Below are positions 15,578 to 24,892 of a DNA stretch of 45,293 nucleotides, piece by piece. Origin of the DNA: Akkermansia muciniphila (GTDB taxonomy: Bacteria > Verrucomicrobiota > Verrucomicrobiia > Verrucomicrobiales > Akkermansiaceae); the NCBI GenBank assembly GCA_945873305.1, contig CAMCCX010000016.1, forward strand, positions 1 to 45,293, read 5' to 3'. The stretch's first letter is position 1. Each line of letters starts with the position of its first letter. Under the pieces are notes generated by a model. It made no database searches and was not told where the DNA came from. It saw nothing but the letters and a program-made list of their open reading frames with translations. The position numbers and the translations under genes are program-made.

Positions 15578-17146
15578 TTATTTCCTGCGTTGCAGGAATA
15601 GGTCGATGCCGTCCACGAGGGCGAGCCAGCTGGCTTCGATGATGTTGTCGGAAACGCCGACGGTGCCCCAGGTGGTCTCGCCGTCGGTGGAGACGATGAG
15701 CACGCGGGTCTTGGCGGCGGTGGCGTCGTGGCCGTCGAGGATGCGGACCTTGTAATCGACGAGCGAGACGCCGGAAATTTCCGGATAGAACGGCAGCAGC
15801 GCCTTGCGCAGCGCGAGGTCGAGCGCGTTGACCACGCCGTGGCCTTCCGCAACCGTTAGCTCGGGCGTGCCACCGACGGCGAGCTTGACGGTGGCTTCGC
15901 AGATCGGCGGGTGGCCGTCGCGATACTGGCGGAAGGTGGTGTGGTATTCCTTGAGGTCGAAGGTTTTCACGTAGTCCCCGAGCTCGCGGCGGATGAGGAT
16001 TTCCAACGAGCCGCCGGCGGCTTCGTAGGAGTAGCCTTCGTTTTCCAGGTCCTTGACGCGGCGCAGGATCGCACCGGCGACGGGCGAACCTTTCTCTAGC
16101 GGCAGGCCGAGCTCCTCGGCTTTGACGAGGATGTTCGACTGGCCGCTGAGTTCGGAAACGAGGATGTTCTGCGAGTTTCCGACGCTGCCGGGGACGATGT
16201 GCTCGTAGCTGCGGGCGAGTTTCTGCACGGCGTTGACGTGCATGCCGCCCTTGTGGGCGAAGGCGGTGCGGCCGACGAAGGCGGCGCGGGCGAAGTGCGG
16301 GTTGTTGGAAACGTCGTCCACGAAATACGACAGGTCGCGGAGTTGTTCGAGGTGCGGGACGACCGGCATGTCCATCTTGAGCTGGAGGATGGGGATGACG
16401 GAGGTGAGGTTGCAGTTGCCGGTGCGCTCGCCGTAGCCGTTGATGGTGCCTTGGATCTGGTTGGCTCCTGCCCTAACGGCGGCGATGGCGTTCGCCACGG
16501 CGAGCTCGCAGTCGTTGTGCGTGTGGATGCCGAACGGTGTGTCTGGCAGGTGTTTTTTCACGGCCATGCAGATTTGCATGACTTCTGAGGGAAGCGTGCC
16601 GCCGTTGGTGTCGCAGAGGACGAGGCAGGCGGCGCCACCGTCGGCGGCGGCTTGGAGTGTGGCGAGCGCGTGGTCCGGCGAGTCCTTGTAGCCGTCGAAA
16701 AAGTGCTCGGCGTCATAGACCACCTCGCGGCCGTGTTTCACCAGATAGGCCACGGTGTCGCGGATCATCGCCTGGTTTTCCCCGACGGTGGTGCGGAGGA
16801 CTTCGGTGACCTGGAGCTCCCAGCTTTTTCCGAAAATGGTGACCACCGGAGTCTCGGCTTCGAGCAGCAGGCGGACCTGCGGGTCTTTCTCGACGGGGGT
16901 GTCCGCGCGGCGGGTGGAGCCGAACGCGGCGAGCTTCGCGTGGGTGAGTTTGAGATTCTTCGCCTCGCGGAAAAACTCGATGTCCTTGGGATTGGAGCCC
17001 GGCCAGCCGCCTTCGATGTAGTCGATGCCGAACTCGTCCAAGCGCTTCGCGATCCGCAGCTTGTCGAGGCCGGACAGTTGGAATCCTTCGCCCTGCGTGC
17101 CATCGCGCAGGGTCGTGTCGTAGAGAAATACAGGTTTGGAGCTCAT
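15578..17146 (-). CDS. cimA: (R)-citramalate synthase
   Basis: Condenses pyruvate and acetyl-CoA to citramalate, a threonine-independent route to isoleucine. The 522-aa protein is a DRE-TIM metallolyase like LeuA: FLYDTTLRDGTQGEGFQLS at the N-terminus, DYIEGGWPGSNPKD, the metal-binding GIHTHNDCELAVAN, and QGTINGYGERTGNCNL. The C-terminal LeuA-type allosteric domain (about 395-522) should bind isoleucine. The GxxPGSNPKD and length match the CimA subgroup better than isopropylmalate synthase. ATG 17146 was chosen because conserved residues begin at once; the longer frame is antisense noise. A degraded copy of its 5' part sits in the pseudogene at 20720-21314. Confidence 0.92.
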   Translation of the reverse strand: MSSKPVFLYDTTLRDGTQGEGFQLSGLDKLRIAKRLDEFGIDYIEGGWPGSNPKDIEFFREAKNLKLTHAKLAAFGSTRRADTPVEKDPQVRLLLEAETPVVTIFGKSWELQVTEVLRTTVGENQAMIRDTVAYLVKHGREVVYDAEHFFDGYKDSPDHALATLQAAADGGAACLVLCDTNGGTLPSEVMQICMAVKKHLPDTPFGIHTHNDCELAVANAIAAVRAGANQIQGTINGYGERTGNCNLTSVIPILQLKMDMPVVPHLEQLRDLSYFVDDVSNNPHFARAAFVGRTAFAHKGGMHVNAVQKLARSYEHIVPGSVGNSQNILVSELSGQSNILVKAEELGLPLEKGSPVAGAILRRVKDLENEGYSYEAAGGSLEILIRRELGDYVKTFDLKEYHTTFRQYRDGHPPICEATVKLAVGGTPELTVAEGHGVVNALDLALRKALLPFYPEISGVSLVDYKVRILDGHDATAAKTRVLIVSTDGETTWGTVGVSDNIIEASWLALVDGIDLFLQRRK

Positions 17147-17323
17147 CGGCAGGGGCGCGGAACTTAATGGCCGCCGCGCGGATGGGCAAGGGAGAAGCGC
17201 GGGGGCGTCAGGGTGGGGGAGACCGGGGCGGAGCGGCAGGTATTCGTGGTTTCTCGTGAAAGATTTCACCCGGAAATTTCGTTTCGGGGGCTTGCCGCTT
17301 TGCAACCCCGCCCGATTTTCAAA

Positions 17324-19237
17324 ATGACCGATTCACGACCGTCCCCGCTCCCCGGAATGCTGCCGCTTCTCTTGAGTGGAATGGCGCTGGTGGCGCCGGT
17401 CTCGGCCGCCCCGGATTTCGTTCACGAGGTCGCGCCGATTTTGAAAAAGCACTGTTCCGAATGTCACACCGACACCAAGAAAAAGGCGGGGCTCTCGATG
17501 AATGACGAGGCGTCGTTCCGGGAGGGCTCGGAAAACGGCCCGATCATCGACGCCGCGCACCCGGAAAAAAGCCTGATGCTCGAACTGATTTCGTCCGATG
17601 ACGAGGACCTCCGGATGCCGCCGAAGGGCAAGGGGCTCAGCGACCCGCAGGTGGAAATCATCAAGGCGTGGGTGATCTCAGGGGCGAAATGGGAGCCGGG
17701 CTTCGCGTTCAAAAAGCCGGCCTACGAGCCGCCGCTCCGTCCTCGGAATCCCGAGCTACCAGCTGCCCGCGACGGTCGCACCAACCCGATCGACCGGATC
17801 ATCGACCACTACCTCGCCGAAAAAAAACTGCCCCGGCCCGCCCCGCTCGACGACACCGCGTTTCTCCGGCGCGTCCATCTCGATCTCGTCGGATTGCTTC
17901 CCTCGGCGGAGACCTTGCGGACCTTCACCGCCGACCGGGCGCCGGACAAGCGGGCCCGCCTGGTGGACACATTGCTCGCGGACAAGACCGCCTACGCCGA
18001 ACACTGGCTGACGTTCTGGAACGACCTGCTCCGCAACGACTACGCCGGCACCGGCTACATCGACGGCGGCCGCAAGCAGATCAGCGGCTGGCTCTATCAG
18101 GCGATTTACGACAACATGCCCTACGACGAGTTCGTCCGCCAGCTGGTCGCGCCGAATCCCGAGAACGAGGGTTTCGCCAACGGCATCAAATGGCGTGGCA
18201 GCGTTTCCGCGGCGCAAATCACCCCGATGCAATACGCCCAGTCGGTCGGCCAGACCTTTCTCGGCATCAACCTGAAATGCGCGTCCTGTCACGATTCATT
18301 CGTCGATCGCTGGAAGCTCAGCGAGGCGTATGGCTTGGCGGCGATCTATGCGGACGAACCGTTGGAAATGTTTCGCTGTGACAAACCGACCGGCAAGACC
18401 GCCGTCCCCGGCTGGTTGTTCCCGGAACTCGGCACGGTGGACGCCAGCCTGCCGAAGGCGGAGCGCCTGAAACAACTCGCGGCCCTCATCACCCATCCGG
18501 AAAACGGACGCACGCCGCGCGCCATCACCAACCGTCTCTGGCAGCGTCTGATGGGGCGCGGCATCGTGCATCCCGTGGATGCGATGCAATCGCCGCCGTG
18601 GAACGAGGATCTCCTGGATTACCTCGGAGCGCACCTCGCGGAAAACCAGCAGGATTTGAAAAAGACGCTGCGGCTGATCTGCCTTTCGGCGGCCTATCAA
18701 TCGAAGTCCGAGTCGTTCGAGGAGGCACCCCAGGAGTCCAACTATGTCTATCAAGGCCCGCGCCCCAAGCGGCTTACCGCCGAGGAGTTCACCGACGCGA
18801 TCTGGCAGATCTGCGGCACCGCGCCCGGCAAGATCGACGCGCCGGTGAAGCGCGATTCGTCCGCCAGCCCGCAGCCGATGGTCCGGGCGGCGTTGCTGAA
18901 ATCCGACTTGCTGATGCGCACGCTTGGCCGCCCGAACCGCGAGCAGATCGTGAGCAGCCGTCCGAACGATCTCGCGACCTTGGAAGCGATGGATCTCAAC
19001 AACGGCGCGATCCTCGACCAGCGCCTGGCCGAGGGCGCGCGATCATTGTTAGCCAGGAACCTCGGCTCCTCCGAAACTCTGGCCACCTATGTCTGGCAGG
19101 CCGCGCTTTCCCGGGAACCGACGCCGGATGAACTCCGGCTCGCCGTCTCCATGTTAGGCGCGAAGCCGGAAGCCGCCGCCATCCAGGACTTCCTGTGGGG
19201 AGTCTTCATGCTGCCGGAATTCCAGATCGTCCGCTGA
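17324..19237 (+). CDS. Planctomycete-type cytochrome / DUF1549 / DUF1553 protein
   Basis: A 637-aa exported protein of a family expanded in Planctomycetes and Verrucomicrobia. A Sec signal peptide (about 1-26) is followed by a PSCyt1 cytochrome-like domain with HCSECH (about residue 46) and RMPPKGKGLS. Then comes DUF1549 (about 135-340; FLRRVHLDLVGLLPS, AEHWLTFWNDLLRNDY, and a second haem-type motif CASCHDSF), and DUF1553 (about 390-637; TPRAITNRLWQRLMGRGIV, LGRPNREQI). The two CxxCH sites suggest haem binding, and function is unknown. The next gene is DUF1501, the usual partner, starting 23 bases later, so the two are an operon. Confidence 0.92.
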   Translation: MTDSRPSPLPGMLPLLLSGMALVAPVSAAPDFVHEVAPILKKHCSECHTDTKKKAGLSMNDEASFREGSENGPIIDAAHPEKSLMLELISSDDEDLRMPPKGKGLSDPQVEIIKAWVISGAKWEPGFAFKKPAYEPPLRPRNPELPAARDGRTNPIDRIIDHYLAEKKLPRPAPLDDTAFLRRVHLDLVGLLPSAETLRTFTADRAPDKRARLVDTLLADKTAYAEHWLTFWNDLLRNDYAGTGYIDGGRKQISGWLYQAIYDNMPYDEFVRQLVAPNPENEGFANGIKWRGSVSAAQITPMQYAQSVGQTFLGINLKCASCHDSFVDRWKLSEAYGLAAIYADEPLEMFRCDKPTGKTAVPGWLFPELGTVDASLPKAERLKQLAALITHPENGRTPRAITNRLWQRLMGRGIVHPVDAMQSPPWNEDLLDYLGAHLAENQQDLKKTLRLICLSAAYQSKSESFEEAPQESNYVYQGPRPKRLTAEEFTDAIWQICGTAPGKIDAPVKRDSSASPQPMVRAALLKSDLLMRTLGRPNREQIVSSRPNDLATLEAMDLNNGAILDQRLAEGARSLLARNLGSSETLATYVWQAALSREPTPDELRLAVSMLGAKPEAAAIQDFLWGVFMLPEFQIVR

Positions 19238-19260
19238 ACCACTTTCCTGAACCGACCGCC

Positions 19261-20697
19261 ATGCAACCGCTCCAGCTCGACCCCGAACAGCCCCGCCGGG
19301 ACTTCCTGAAAAAACTTTCCGCGGCGTCCATCGCCGCGCTGATGGCCCGCGCGCCCCGTGCTTCGGCGGAAACGATCCTCCAGCCGAAGGCCACGGCGGA
19401 CGCGTGCATCGTGCTGTGGATGGGCGGCGGTATGGCGGCTCCCGAGACCTTCGATCCCAAGGCCTATCAGCCGTTCGTCAAGGGCGCGCCCGTTTCGAAA
19501 ATGTTGTCCACCTTTCCGGCGATCGACACGTCGGTGGACAACATCAAGATCTGCCAGGGGCTTGAAAAGATCGCCAAGGTGATGGACCGCGCCACCCTCA
19601 TCCGCTCGGCGGTGCAGCCGGATCTCGGGACCATCCTTCATTCGCGCCATCAATATCACTGGCACACCGGCTACGTGCCGCCGCAGACCGTCGCCGCGCC
19701 GCACATCGGCGCGTGGATGGCCAAGGTGCTCGGGCCGCGCAATCCGGTGATGCCCGCTTTCATCAACATCGGCCAGCGGCTCGAAGGCGTGGGCGAATCC
19801 GAGGAGCTCAAGGCCTTCACCACCGGCGGATTTTTCGGCTCGGAGTTCGGGCCGATGAACCTGCCGTTCCCCGAGGAAGCGATGCTCGCCGTGCGTCCGC
19901 CGAAGGGCATGGACCCCGGCCGTTTCGCCAACCGCCGAGCGTTTTTCAAGAACCTGATCGACCGGAACCCGCACCGCGACCTGATGTCCGACTATCAGCA
20001 GGAGTCGATGCTCCGCTCGTTGGAAAGCGCCCACCGCTTGCTGGCGGCCCCCGAGGCGAAAGCCTTCGATCTCGGCCTGGAGTCGCAGGAGGTCCGCGAC
20101 GCTTACGGCAAAAGCCATTTCGGCCAGGGCTGCCTGCTGGCCCGGAAACTGGTGGAGAGCGGCGCGCGCTTCGTCGAGGTCACGACGGAATACGTGCCGT
20201 TTCTGAACTGGGACACCCATGCGAACGGGCACGAGGTGGCGGAGCGGATGCACCGCGAAATCGACTCGCCGATCGCCCGTCTGATCCTCGATCTGGAGGA
20301 GAGAAACCTACTGGATCGCACGCTGGTCATCATCGCCTCCGAGTTCAGCCGGGATGCGATGATCGAGGGGGTTCCGGGCTCGAAGGCGAAGGATCAATCC
20401 AACGCGGAATCGGACCTGCTGTTGGAGCCGAAGCACTACGGCCTGCACCGCCATTTCACCGGCGGCTCGTCGGTGGTGATGTTCGGCGGCGGGATGAAGC
20501 GCGGTTTCCTCCATGGCGCGACGGCGGACGAACGCCCGCTGGTCACCACCACCCAGCCGGTGTCGATCTCGGATCTTCACGCCACGATTTTCACCGCCAT
20601 GGGCATCAGCCCGAAGACGATGTATGAGGTCGAGCAGCGTCCCTTCTACGCGACCGAGGACGGCAAGGGAGTTGCCGTGAAGGAGGTTTTCGCCTGA
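19261..20697 (+). CDS. DUF1501 family protein, Tat-exported
   Basis: A 478-aa DUF1501 protein, alkaline-phosphatase/sulfatase-like in fold, whose activity is not established. It opens with a twin-arginine signal (RRDFLKK then a hydrophobic AASIAALMA stretch, cleavage near RASA). Conserved features are CIVLWMGGGMAAPETFDPK, YHWHTGYVPPQ, NWDTHANGHE, TLVIIASEFSRD and a final ISDLHATIFTAMGI. Potential metal ligands are the Asp/His in NWDTHANGH and LHATI. It is encoded directly after the DUF1549/1553 gene and likely acts with it in the periplasm. Confidence 0.92.
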   Translation: MQPLQLDPEQPRRDFLKKLSAASIAALMARAPRASAETILQPKATADACIVLWMGGGMAAPETFDPKAYQPFVKGAPVSKMLSTFPAIDTSVDNIKICQGLEKIAKVMDRATLIRSAVQPDLGTILHSRHQYHWHTGYVPPQTVAAPHIGAWMAKVLGPRNPVMPAFINIGQRLEGVGESEELKAFTTGGFFGSEFGPMNLPFPEEAMLAVRPPKGMDPGRFANRRAFFKNLIDRNPHRDLMSDYQQESMLRSLESAHRLLAAPEAKAFDLGLESQEVRDAYGKSHFGQGCLLARKLVESGARFVEVTTEYVPFLNWDTHANGHEVAERMHREIDSPIARLILDLEERNLLDRTLVIIASEFSRDAMIEGVPGSKAKDQSNAESDLLLEPKHYGLHRHFTGGSSVVMFGGGMKRGFLHGATADERPLVTTTQPVSISDLHATIFTAMGISPKTMYEVEQRPFYATEDGKGVAVKEVFA

Positions 20698-20719
20698 AAT
20701 CCCCGGTCCTGCTTCTGAC

Positions 20720-21314
20720 AGGTCTCCAGGGTCTTGACGAACTGGTAGAAGTCGGCGGCGGAGGGGCTGGAGTTGTAGGCGGTAGCGTAAATGCCGGTGG
20801 CCTGTGCGTCGGCCTTGCCCTTGATTTCCTGCTCCTTGCGGTAGGCTTCTGACTGGATGGAGAGCAGGTCGCGCTCTTTGCGGCCGAGGATCTTGGCGGC
20901 CTCGCCGGCGCCTTCCGAGCGGAAGCGGTCGGCGATCTGCTCGCGCTCCGAGGACATCCGCCTGTAGATCTTGTCGATGACGCCGGGGTTGTAGTTGATG
21001 CGCTTGAAGCGGACGTCGAGCAGCTCGATGCCCCAGGAGCGGACTTTCGGCTGGGCGGCCTTGAGGATTTGCTCGTCGAGGGTGTTTCTGCCGAAGCGGA
21101 TCGGCGGGAGCTGGCCGAGGTTGGAGCTGGCCGCGGCAAGCGCCTCGTCGCGCACGGGCGTGAGTTTGAGGCTCTCCCCCTCGCGGAAAAACTCGATGTC
21201 TTTCGGGTTATCGCCCGGCCAGCGCCTTCGATGTAGTCGATGCCGAACTCGTCGAGATGCATCGCGATCCGCAGCTTGTCGAGGCCGGAAAGTTAGAATC
21301 CTTCGCCCTGCGTG
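20720..21314 (-). pseudogene. Chimeric pseudogene: cimA 5' fragment fused to hflC 3' fragment
   Basis: Read on the minus strand, 21314-21160 matches cimA 17099-16944 (about 89% by my base count), and 21159-20720 continues directly as hflC 23255-22816 (about 96%, 17 differences over about 440). The cimA part has lost one C relative to cimA (near 21221) and carries a CAA-to-TAA nonsense change in GFQLSG, so it cannot be expressed from the cimA start. The fusion point is in frame (LKLT joined to PVRDEAL). No hflC start or membrane anchor is present. The hflC-derived frame itself is still open for about 170 codons. It lies just after the DUF1501 stop. Confidence 0.85.
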
Positions 21315-21442
21315 GCAGCTGCAAGGCCGCCGAAAGCACCGTGCAAATCCTCTGCGCCTGACCCTATCGAACGACATGCTTTGCATGGGTTGCTCCGTTC
21401 TTGCCGCGATGGCGGCCAAGTAGAACAAGCGCAGCCATCGAT

Positions 21443-22660
21443 ATGAACTCAACTCTTGCCACCGCAGCCCTGCTTTGGCTGGGCGCGGGATTTTTGGGAT
21501 ACGGTTCCGCAGGAACACCGCCGGCCGCCGCTTCCGCACCCACCGGCATCCTCGTCGGGAAACTCGCCGAAGGCTCAGCCTATGACCGCCTGTGGTCGCT
21601 GCCGCTGCTTTATAAAGACGAAGCGAACCCGGTGCTTCAGGAGCTCGCGTTCCAAGGCCAGCTCCAGACCCAATACGCCTATGGTTCCGATGATTCCGGA
21701 AACTTCGGCTCTGGCGACAAACCGGACGCCAACACCTGGGGTGACGTCGATGTCCGGCGCTTTCGCTTCGGCATCAAGGCCCGCTTGTTTCACTCGCTGA
21801 AATTCCACAGCCTGCTGGACCTCTATCCGGATCTGTCGCCGCGGATCTACCAGCGCACCGCCGAGGCCTACCTCACCTACTCGCCCTGCGATGCCTTCAG
21901 CCTCTCCGTTGGCAAGGCCGAGCTGAAGTTCACCCGCGAGCAGGAAATCTCCTCCCGGGAAATCCTCACCTTCGAGCGCTCCCAACTCGTCAACCAATTC
22001 TACGGCGGCGAACTCACCGGTGCCTGGATCTCCGGCAAAAACCTTGCCGGCGGCTGGTTTTATGAACTCGGGGCCTATGGCAACGACCGCACCGACGAGT
22101 GGACGACCCTGGATGGCGGCACCGTGATCCTCGCCAAGCTCGGTTACAACTACACCGGGTCCACCTCCTTCGACAACGCCATGGCGGAACTCCACTACCT
22201 GCACAATTCCGATCCGGGATACGCCTCCCCCGGCGATCCGCCGTCGGCTCCCTATCCGGATGCCGTCGCTGTTTCCAACACCATCACCGAAGGGCGCTTC
22301 GGGCTGGAAACCGAGGCGTTCTGGGGCGATGGCCCGCTCGGCAAGGCGGACGTCTGGGGCGTGACGGCCATTCCCTCATGGTTTCTCACGGAAAAACTCC
22401 AGTGCGTCGCCATGCTCGAATATGCCTGCAGCAGCGATCCCAACGGGATTTTCCTGCGCTACCGCTATGAGGGCCAGGCTCCCGGCGGGGTCAAAAGCGG
22501 CGACGCGTTCTTTGCCTGCTACAGCGGCCTCAACTACTACCTCTACGGCCACAAGCTCAAGCTCATGTCCGGTGTGAAATACACCTTCATGGACGGGGAC
22601 ACTCAAGCGGAGGATTTCAACGGCTGGACCGGGCTGGTCGGCTTGCGCATGGCCTACTGA
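21443..22660 (+). CDS. Phosphate-selective porin OprO/OprP-type outer-membrane protein
   Basis: A 405-aa outer-membrane beta-barrel protein resembling the porin O/P family. Residues 1-30 form a signal peptide (TLATAALLWLGAGFLGYGS). The rest is rich in alternating aromatic beta-strand patterns: VDVRRFRFGIKARLFHSLKF, a FSLSVGKAELKFTRE strand, YELGAYGNDRTD, and a terminal WTGLVGLRMAY ending in an aromatic residue as BAM substrates do. FRFG/KxxF and the 'GKxxxKFTREQE' layout match the family. Substrate specificity (phosphate, polyphosphate or other) cannot be told. It is convergent with hflC; a G+C-rich hairpin (22697-22702 with 22714-22719) lies between. Confidence 0.75.
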   Translation: MNSTLATAALLWLGAGFLGYGSAGTPPAAASAPTGILVGKLAEGSAYDRLWSLPLLYKDEANPVLQELAFQGQLQTQYAYGSDDSGNFGSGDKPDANTWGDVDVRRFRFGIKARLFHSLKFHSLLDLYPDLSPRIYQRTAEAYLTYSPCDAFSLSVGKAELKFTREQEISSREILTFERSQLVNQFYGGELTGAWISGKNLAGGWFYELGAYGNDRTDEWTTLDGGTVILAKLGYNYTGSTSFDNAMAELHYLHNSDPGYASPGDPPSAPYPDAVAVSNTITEGRFGLETEAFWGDGPLGKADVWGVTAIPSWFLTEKLQCVAMLEYACSSDPNGIFLRYRYEGQAPGGVKSGDAFFACYSGLNYYLYGHKLKLMSGVKYTFMDGDTQAEDFNGWTGLVGLRMAY

Positions 22661-22720
22661 ACGCCAAAGCGGCCCCGCGTCGGCCGGATCGGGCGTGGCG
22701 GGAATCTTGATCGCCCGCCC

Positions 22721-23695
22721 TCAGGGTTTCGGGGTCTCGATGTGTTTGAAGAGGCGGAACAGGTCGCTGTTGGAAGTCATGATGGTGGTGGTGTCCTTGC
22801 CGAGGGTTTTCTGGTAGGTTTCGAGGGTCTTGACGAACTGGTAGAAGTCCGCGGCGGAGGGGCTGGAGCTGTAGGCTGAGGCGTAGATGCCGGTGGCCTG
22901 GGCGTCGGCCTTGCCCTTGATTTCCTGCTCCTTGCGGTAGGCTTCGGACTGGATGGAGAGCAGGTCGCGCTCCTTGCGGCCGAGGATTTTGGCGGCCTCG
23001 CCGGCGCCTTCCGAGCGGAAGCGGTCGGCGATTTGCTCGCGCTCCGAGGACATGCGCTTGTAGATCTTGTCGATGACGCCGGGCTTGTAGTTGATGCGCT
23101 TGAAGCGGACGTCGAGCAGCTCGATGCCCCAGGAGCGGACTTTCGGCTGGGCGGCTTTGAGGATTTGCTCGTCGAGGGTGTTTCTGCCGAAGCGGATCGG
23201 CGGGAGCTGGCCGAGGTTGGAGCTGGCCGCGGCAAGCGCCTCGTCGCGCACGGGCTTGCGGTCCTTGTCGCTGCGGATCACCTCGATCAAGTCGTGGGAG
23301 GCGATGACGTTGCGGGTCTCGCTGCCGATGATGTCGTCGAGCCGGGAAAGGGCGCTGCGCTCGTCGCGGAGTTTTTCGAAATAGGTCTTCGGGTCGGAGA
23401 TGCGCCAGCGGGCGAAGTTGTCCACGGTGATGTAGAGCTTGTCGCGGGTGGGCATTTCGGTGGCCGGGCCGTCCCATTCGAGCATCCGCTTTTCGATGCG
23501 GTTGACCTGCTGGATGAAGGGTTTTTTCCAATGCAGGCCGGCCTCGTTTTTCGCGGGGTCGGCGTTGATCGGATCGCCGACGGGCTTGCCGAACTCGGTG
23601 ATGAAGACCTGCTCCGCTTGATTCACGGTGTAGGCGCTGCTGGCGATGATGATGACGCCGACGAAGGCGACGATGAGAATGGAAATGGCTTTCAT
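22721..23695 (-). CDS. hflC: HflC-type SPFH/band 7 membrane protein
   Basis: With HflK it forms the large periplasmic-facing SPFH cage that surrounds and modulates the FtsH protease. The 324-aa protein has an N-terminal membrane helix (SILIVAFVGVIIIASSAYTV), then the SPFH domain (about 25-190, with GLHWKKPFIQQVNRIEKR and DNFARWRISDP), and a long coiled coil (about 200-290, ADRFRSEGAGEAAKILGRKERD). It ends FRLFKHIETPKP. It follows hflK by 24 bases and is the source of the larger part of the pseudogene at 20720-21314. Confidence 0.92.
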   Translation of the reverse strand: MKAISILIVAFVGVIIIASSAYTVNQAEQVFITEFGKPVGDPINADPAKNEAGLHWKKPFIQQVNRIEKRMLEWDGPATEMPTRDKLYITVDNFARWRISDPKTYFEKLRDERSALSRLDDIIGSETRNVIASHDLIEVIRSDKDRKPVRDEALAAASSNLGQLPPIRFGRNTLDEQILKAAQPKVRSWGIELLDVRFKRINYKPGVIDKIYKRMSSEREQIADRFRSEGAGEAAKILGRKERDLLSIQSEAYRKEQEIKGKADAQATGIYASAYSSSPSAADFYQFVKTLETYQKTLGKDTTTIMTSNSDLFRLFKHIETPKP

Positions 23696-23719
23696 GAAGG
23701 TGGGAAGTTAGGGGTCGGA

Positions 23720-24688
23720 TTACTTGAGGTTCATGAGCGGGAGGAACTGCTTGGCGTCCTCGTCGATGATGATTTTCGAGCCGAGCTTGGGCAGCACCTC
23801 GTTCATGGTTTCCAGATAGAGACGTTGTTTGGTGATGGCCGGGGCCTTGTCGTATTGGACGAGGAGTTCCTTGAAACGGGCGACGTCGCCCTCCGCCTCG
23901 TTGACGCGCTGGACGGCGAAGCCCTCGGCGCCGGAGATCCGCTGGTCGGCGAGTCCCTTGGCGCGCGGGATGACTTTGTTATACTCGCCGTTGGCCTCGT
24001 TGATCATCTGCTCGCGCTCCTGTTGGGCGCGGTTGACTTCGTCGAACGAGCGCTGGACCGGGGCGGGCGGGTGGACGTTCTTGAGTTGGATCTGCTCGGC
24101 GGTGACTCCCATGTTGAGTTTTTCCAACAGGACTTTCAGGCGGATGAGCGCTTCGGTTTCGATCTCGGTGCGGCCGATGGTGAGGACCTCGTCCACCGTG
24201 CGGTCGCCGATGACCTCGCACATCACGCCCTCGGTGAGGTCGCGCAGGGTGGAGCCGGGGCGGCGCACTTGAAAGAGGTAGTCCTGGGGCGAGGAGATGC
24301 TGTATTGGACGATCCACTCGACCTGGGCGGCGTTGAGGTCGCCGGTGACCATGTCGCGCTCGAGTTCGGGCGCTTCGCTGGCTTGGTCGGGATTGGTCGA
24401 GCCGCTGGTGGTGAAGCCGAATTCAAGCTTCAGCTGGCGGCGGACCGGCACGATGGTGGCGGTGTCGATGCCGTAGGGCAGCTTGAAGTGCAGGCCGGGC
24501 TTGGCGATGAACTGGAATTTCCCGAAGCGCTGGACGACGGCTTCGGCCTCGGGGCTCACGGTGTAATAGCTTGAAAACAGGCCTATCAGCAGGAAGACGC
24601 CGAGTGGGGCGAGGATGAGCCACTTGGGAGAAAAGTTCAGCTTGGGGCGCGGAAAATCGATGGTGTTGTTGAACGGAGGCGGTTTCAT
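23720..24688 (-). CDS. hflK: HflK-type SPFH/band 7 membrane protein
   Basis: A 322-aa partner of HflC in the FtsH-regulating SPFH complex. A cytoplasmic leader precedes one membrane helix (WLILAPLGVFLLIGLFSSYY, about 26-45). The SPFH domain (about 45-230) shows VVQRFGKFQFIAKPGLHFKLPYG-type sequence, and a coiled-coil segment follows (EVNRAQQEREQMINEANGEYN). It is shorter than E. coli HflK. ATG 24688 was chosen since the upstream open frame encodes no family residues. hflK precedes hflC as in the classical operon; hflX and hfq are absent here. Confidence 0.92.
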   Translation of the reverse strand: MKPPPFNNTIDFPRPKLNFSPKWLILAPLGVFLLIGLFSSYYTVSPEAEAVVQRFGKFQFIAKPGLHFKLPYGIDTATIVPVRRQLKLEFGFTTSGSTNPDQASEAPELERDMVTGDLNAAQVEWIVQYSISSPQDYLFQVRRPGSTLRDLTEGVMCEVIGDRTVDEVLTIGRTEIETEALIRLKVLLEKLNMGVTAEQIQLKNVHPPAPVQRSFDEVNRAQQEREQMINEANGEYNKVIPRAKGLADQRISGAEGFAVQRVNEAEGDVARFKELLVQYDKAPAITKQRLYLETMNEVLPKLGSKIIIDEDAKQFLPLMNLK

Positions 24689-24845
24689 AATCAGATAGCG
24701 AGTGGCCAGGCGCGCCCTGAAGCGCGGCGGAGCCGGAAGATAGGAGCAAACCACGGGATTAGGAACCTTGAAAATTCGGTAGTGATTGTAATCGGCCGGG
24801 CGTTTGCGGGGGGCGGATTTATTCAAGGTTTCCTAAGGATTGGCT

Positions 24846-24874
24846 TTGACGGATTCTGCCGCGCGCCCTAAAAA
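24846..24874 (+). promoter_or_regulatory. Candidate promoter for the zinc-ribbon/membrane protein pair
   Basis: TTGACG (24846-24851) and TAAAAA (24869-24874) are spaced by 17 bases. The predicted transcription start is about 12 bases before the ATG at 24893, implying a very short leader. Confidence 0.45.
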
Positions 24875-24892
24875 ATCCCGTCGTTGTTGTTT

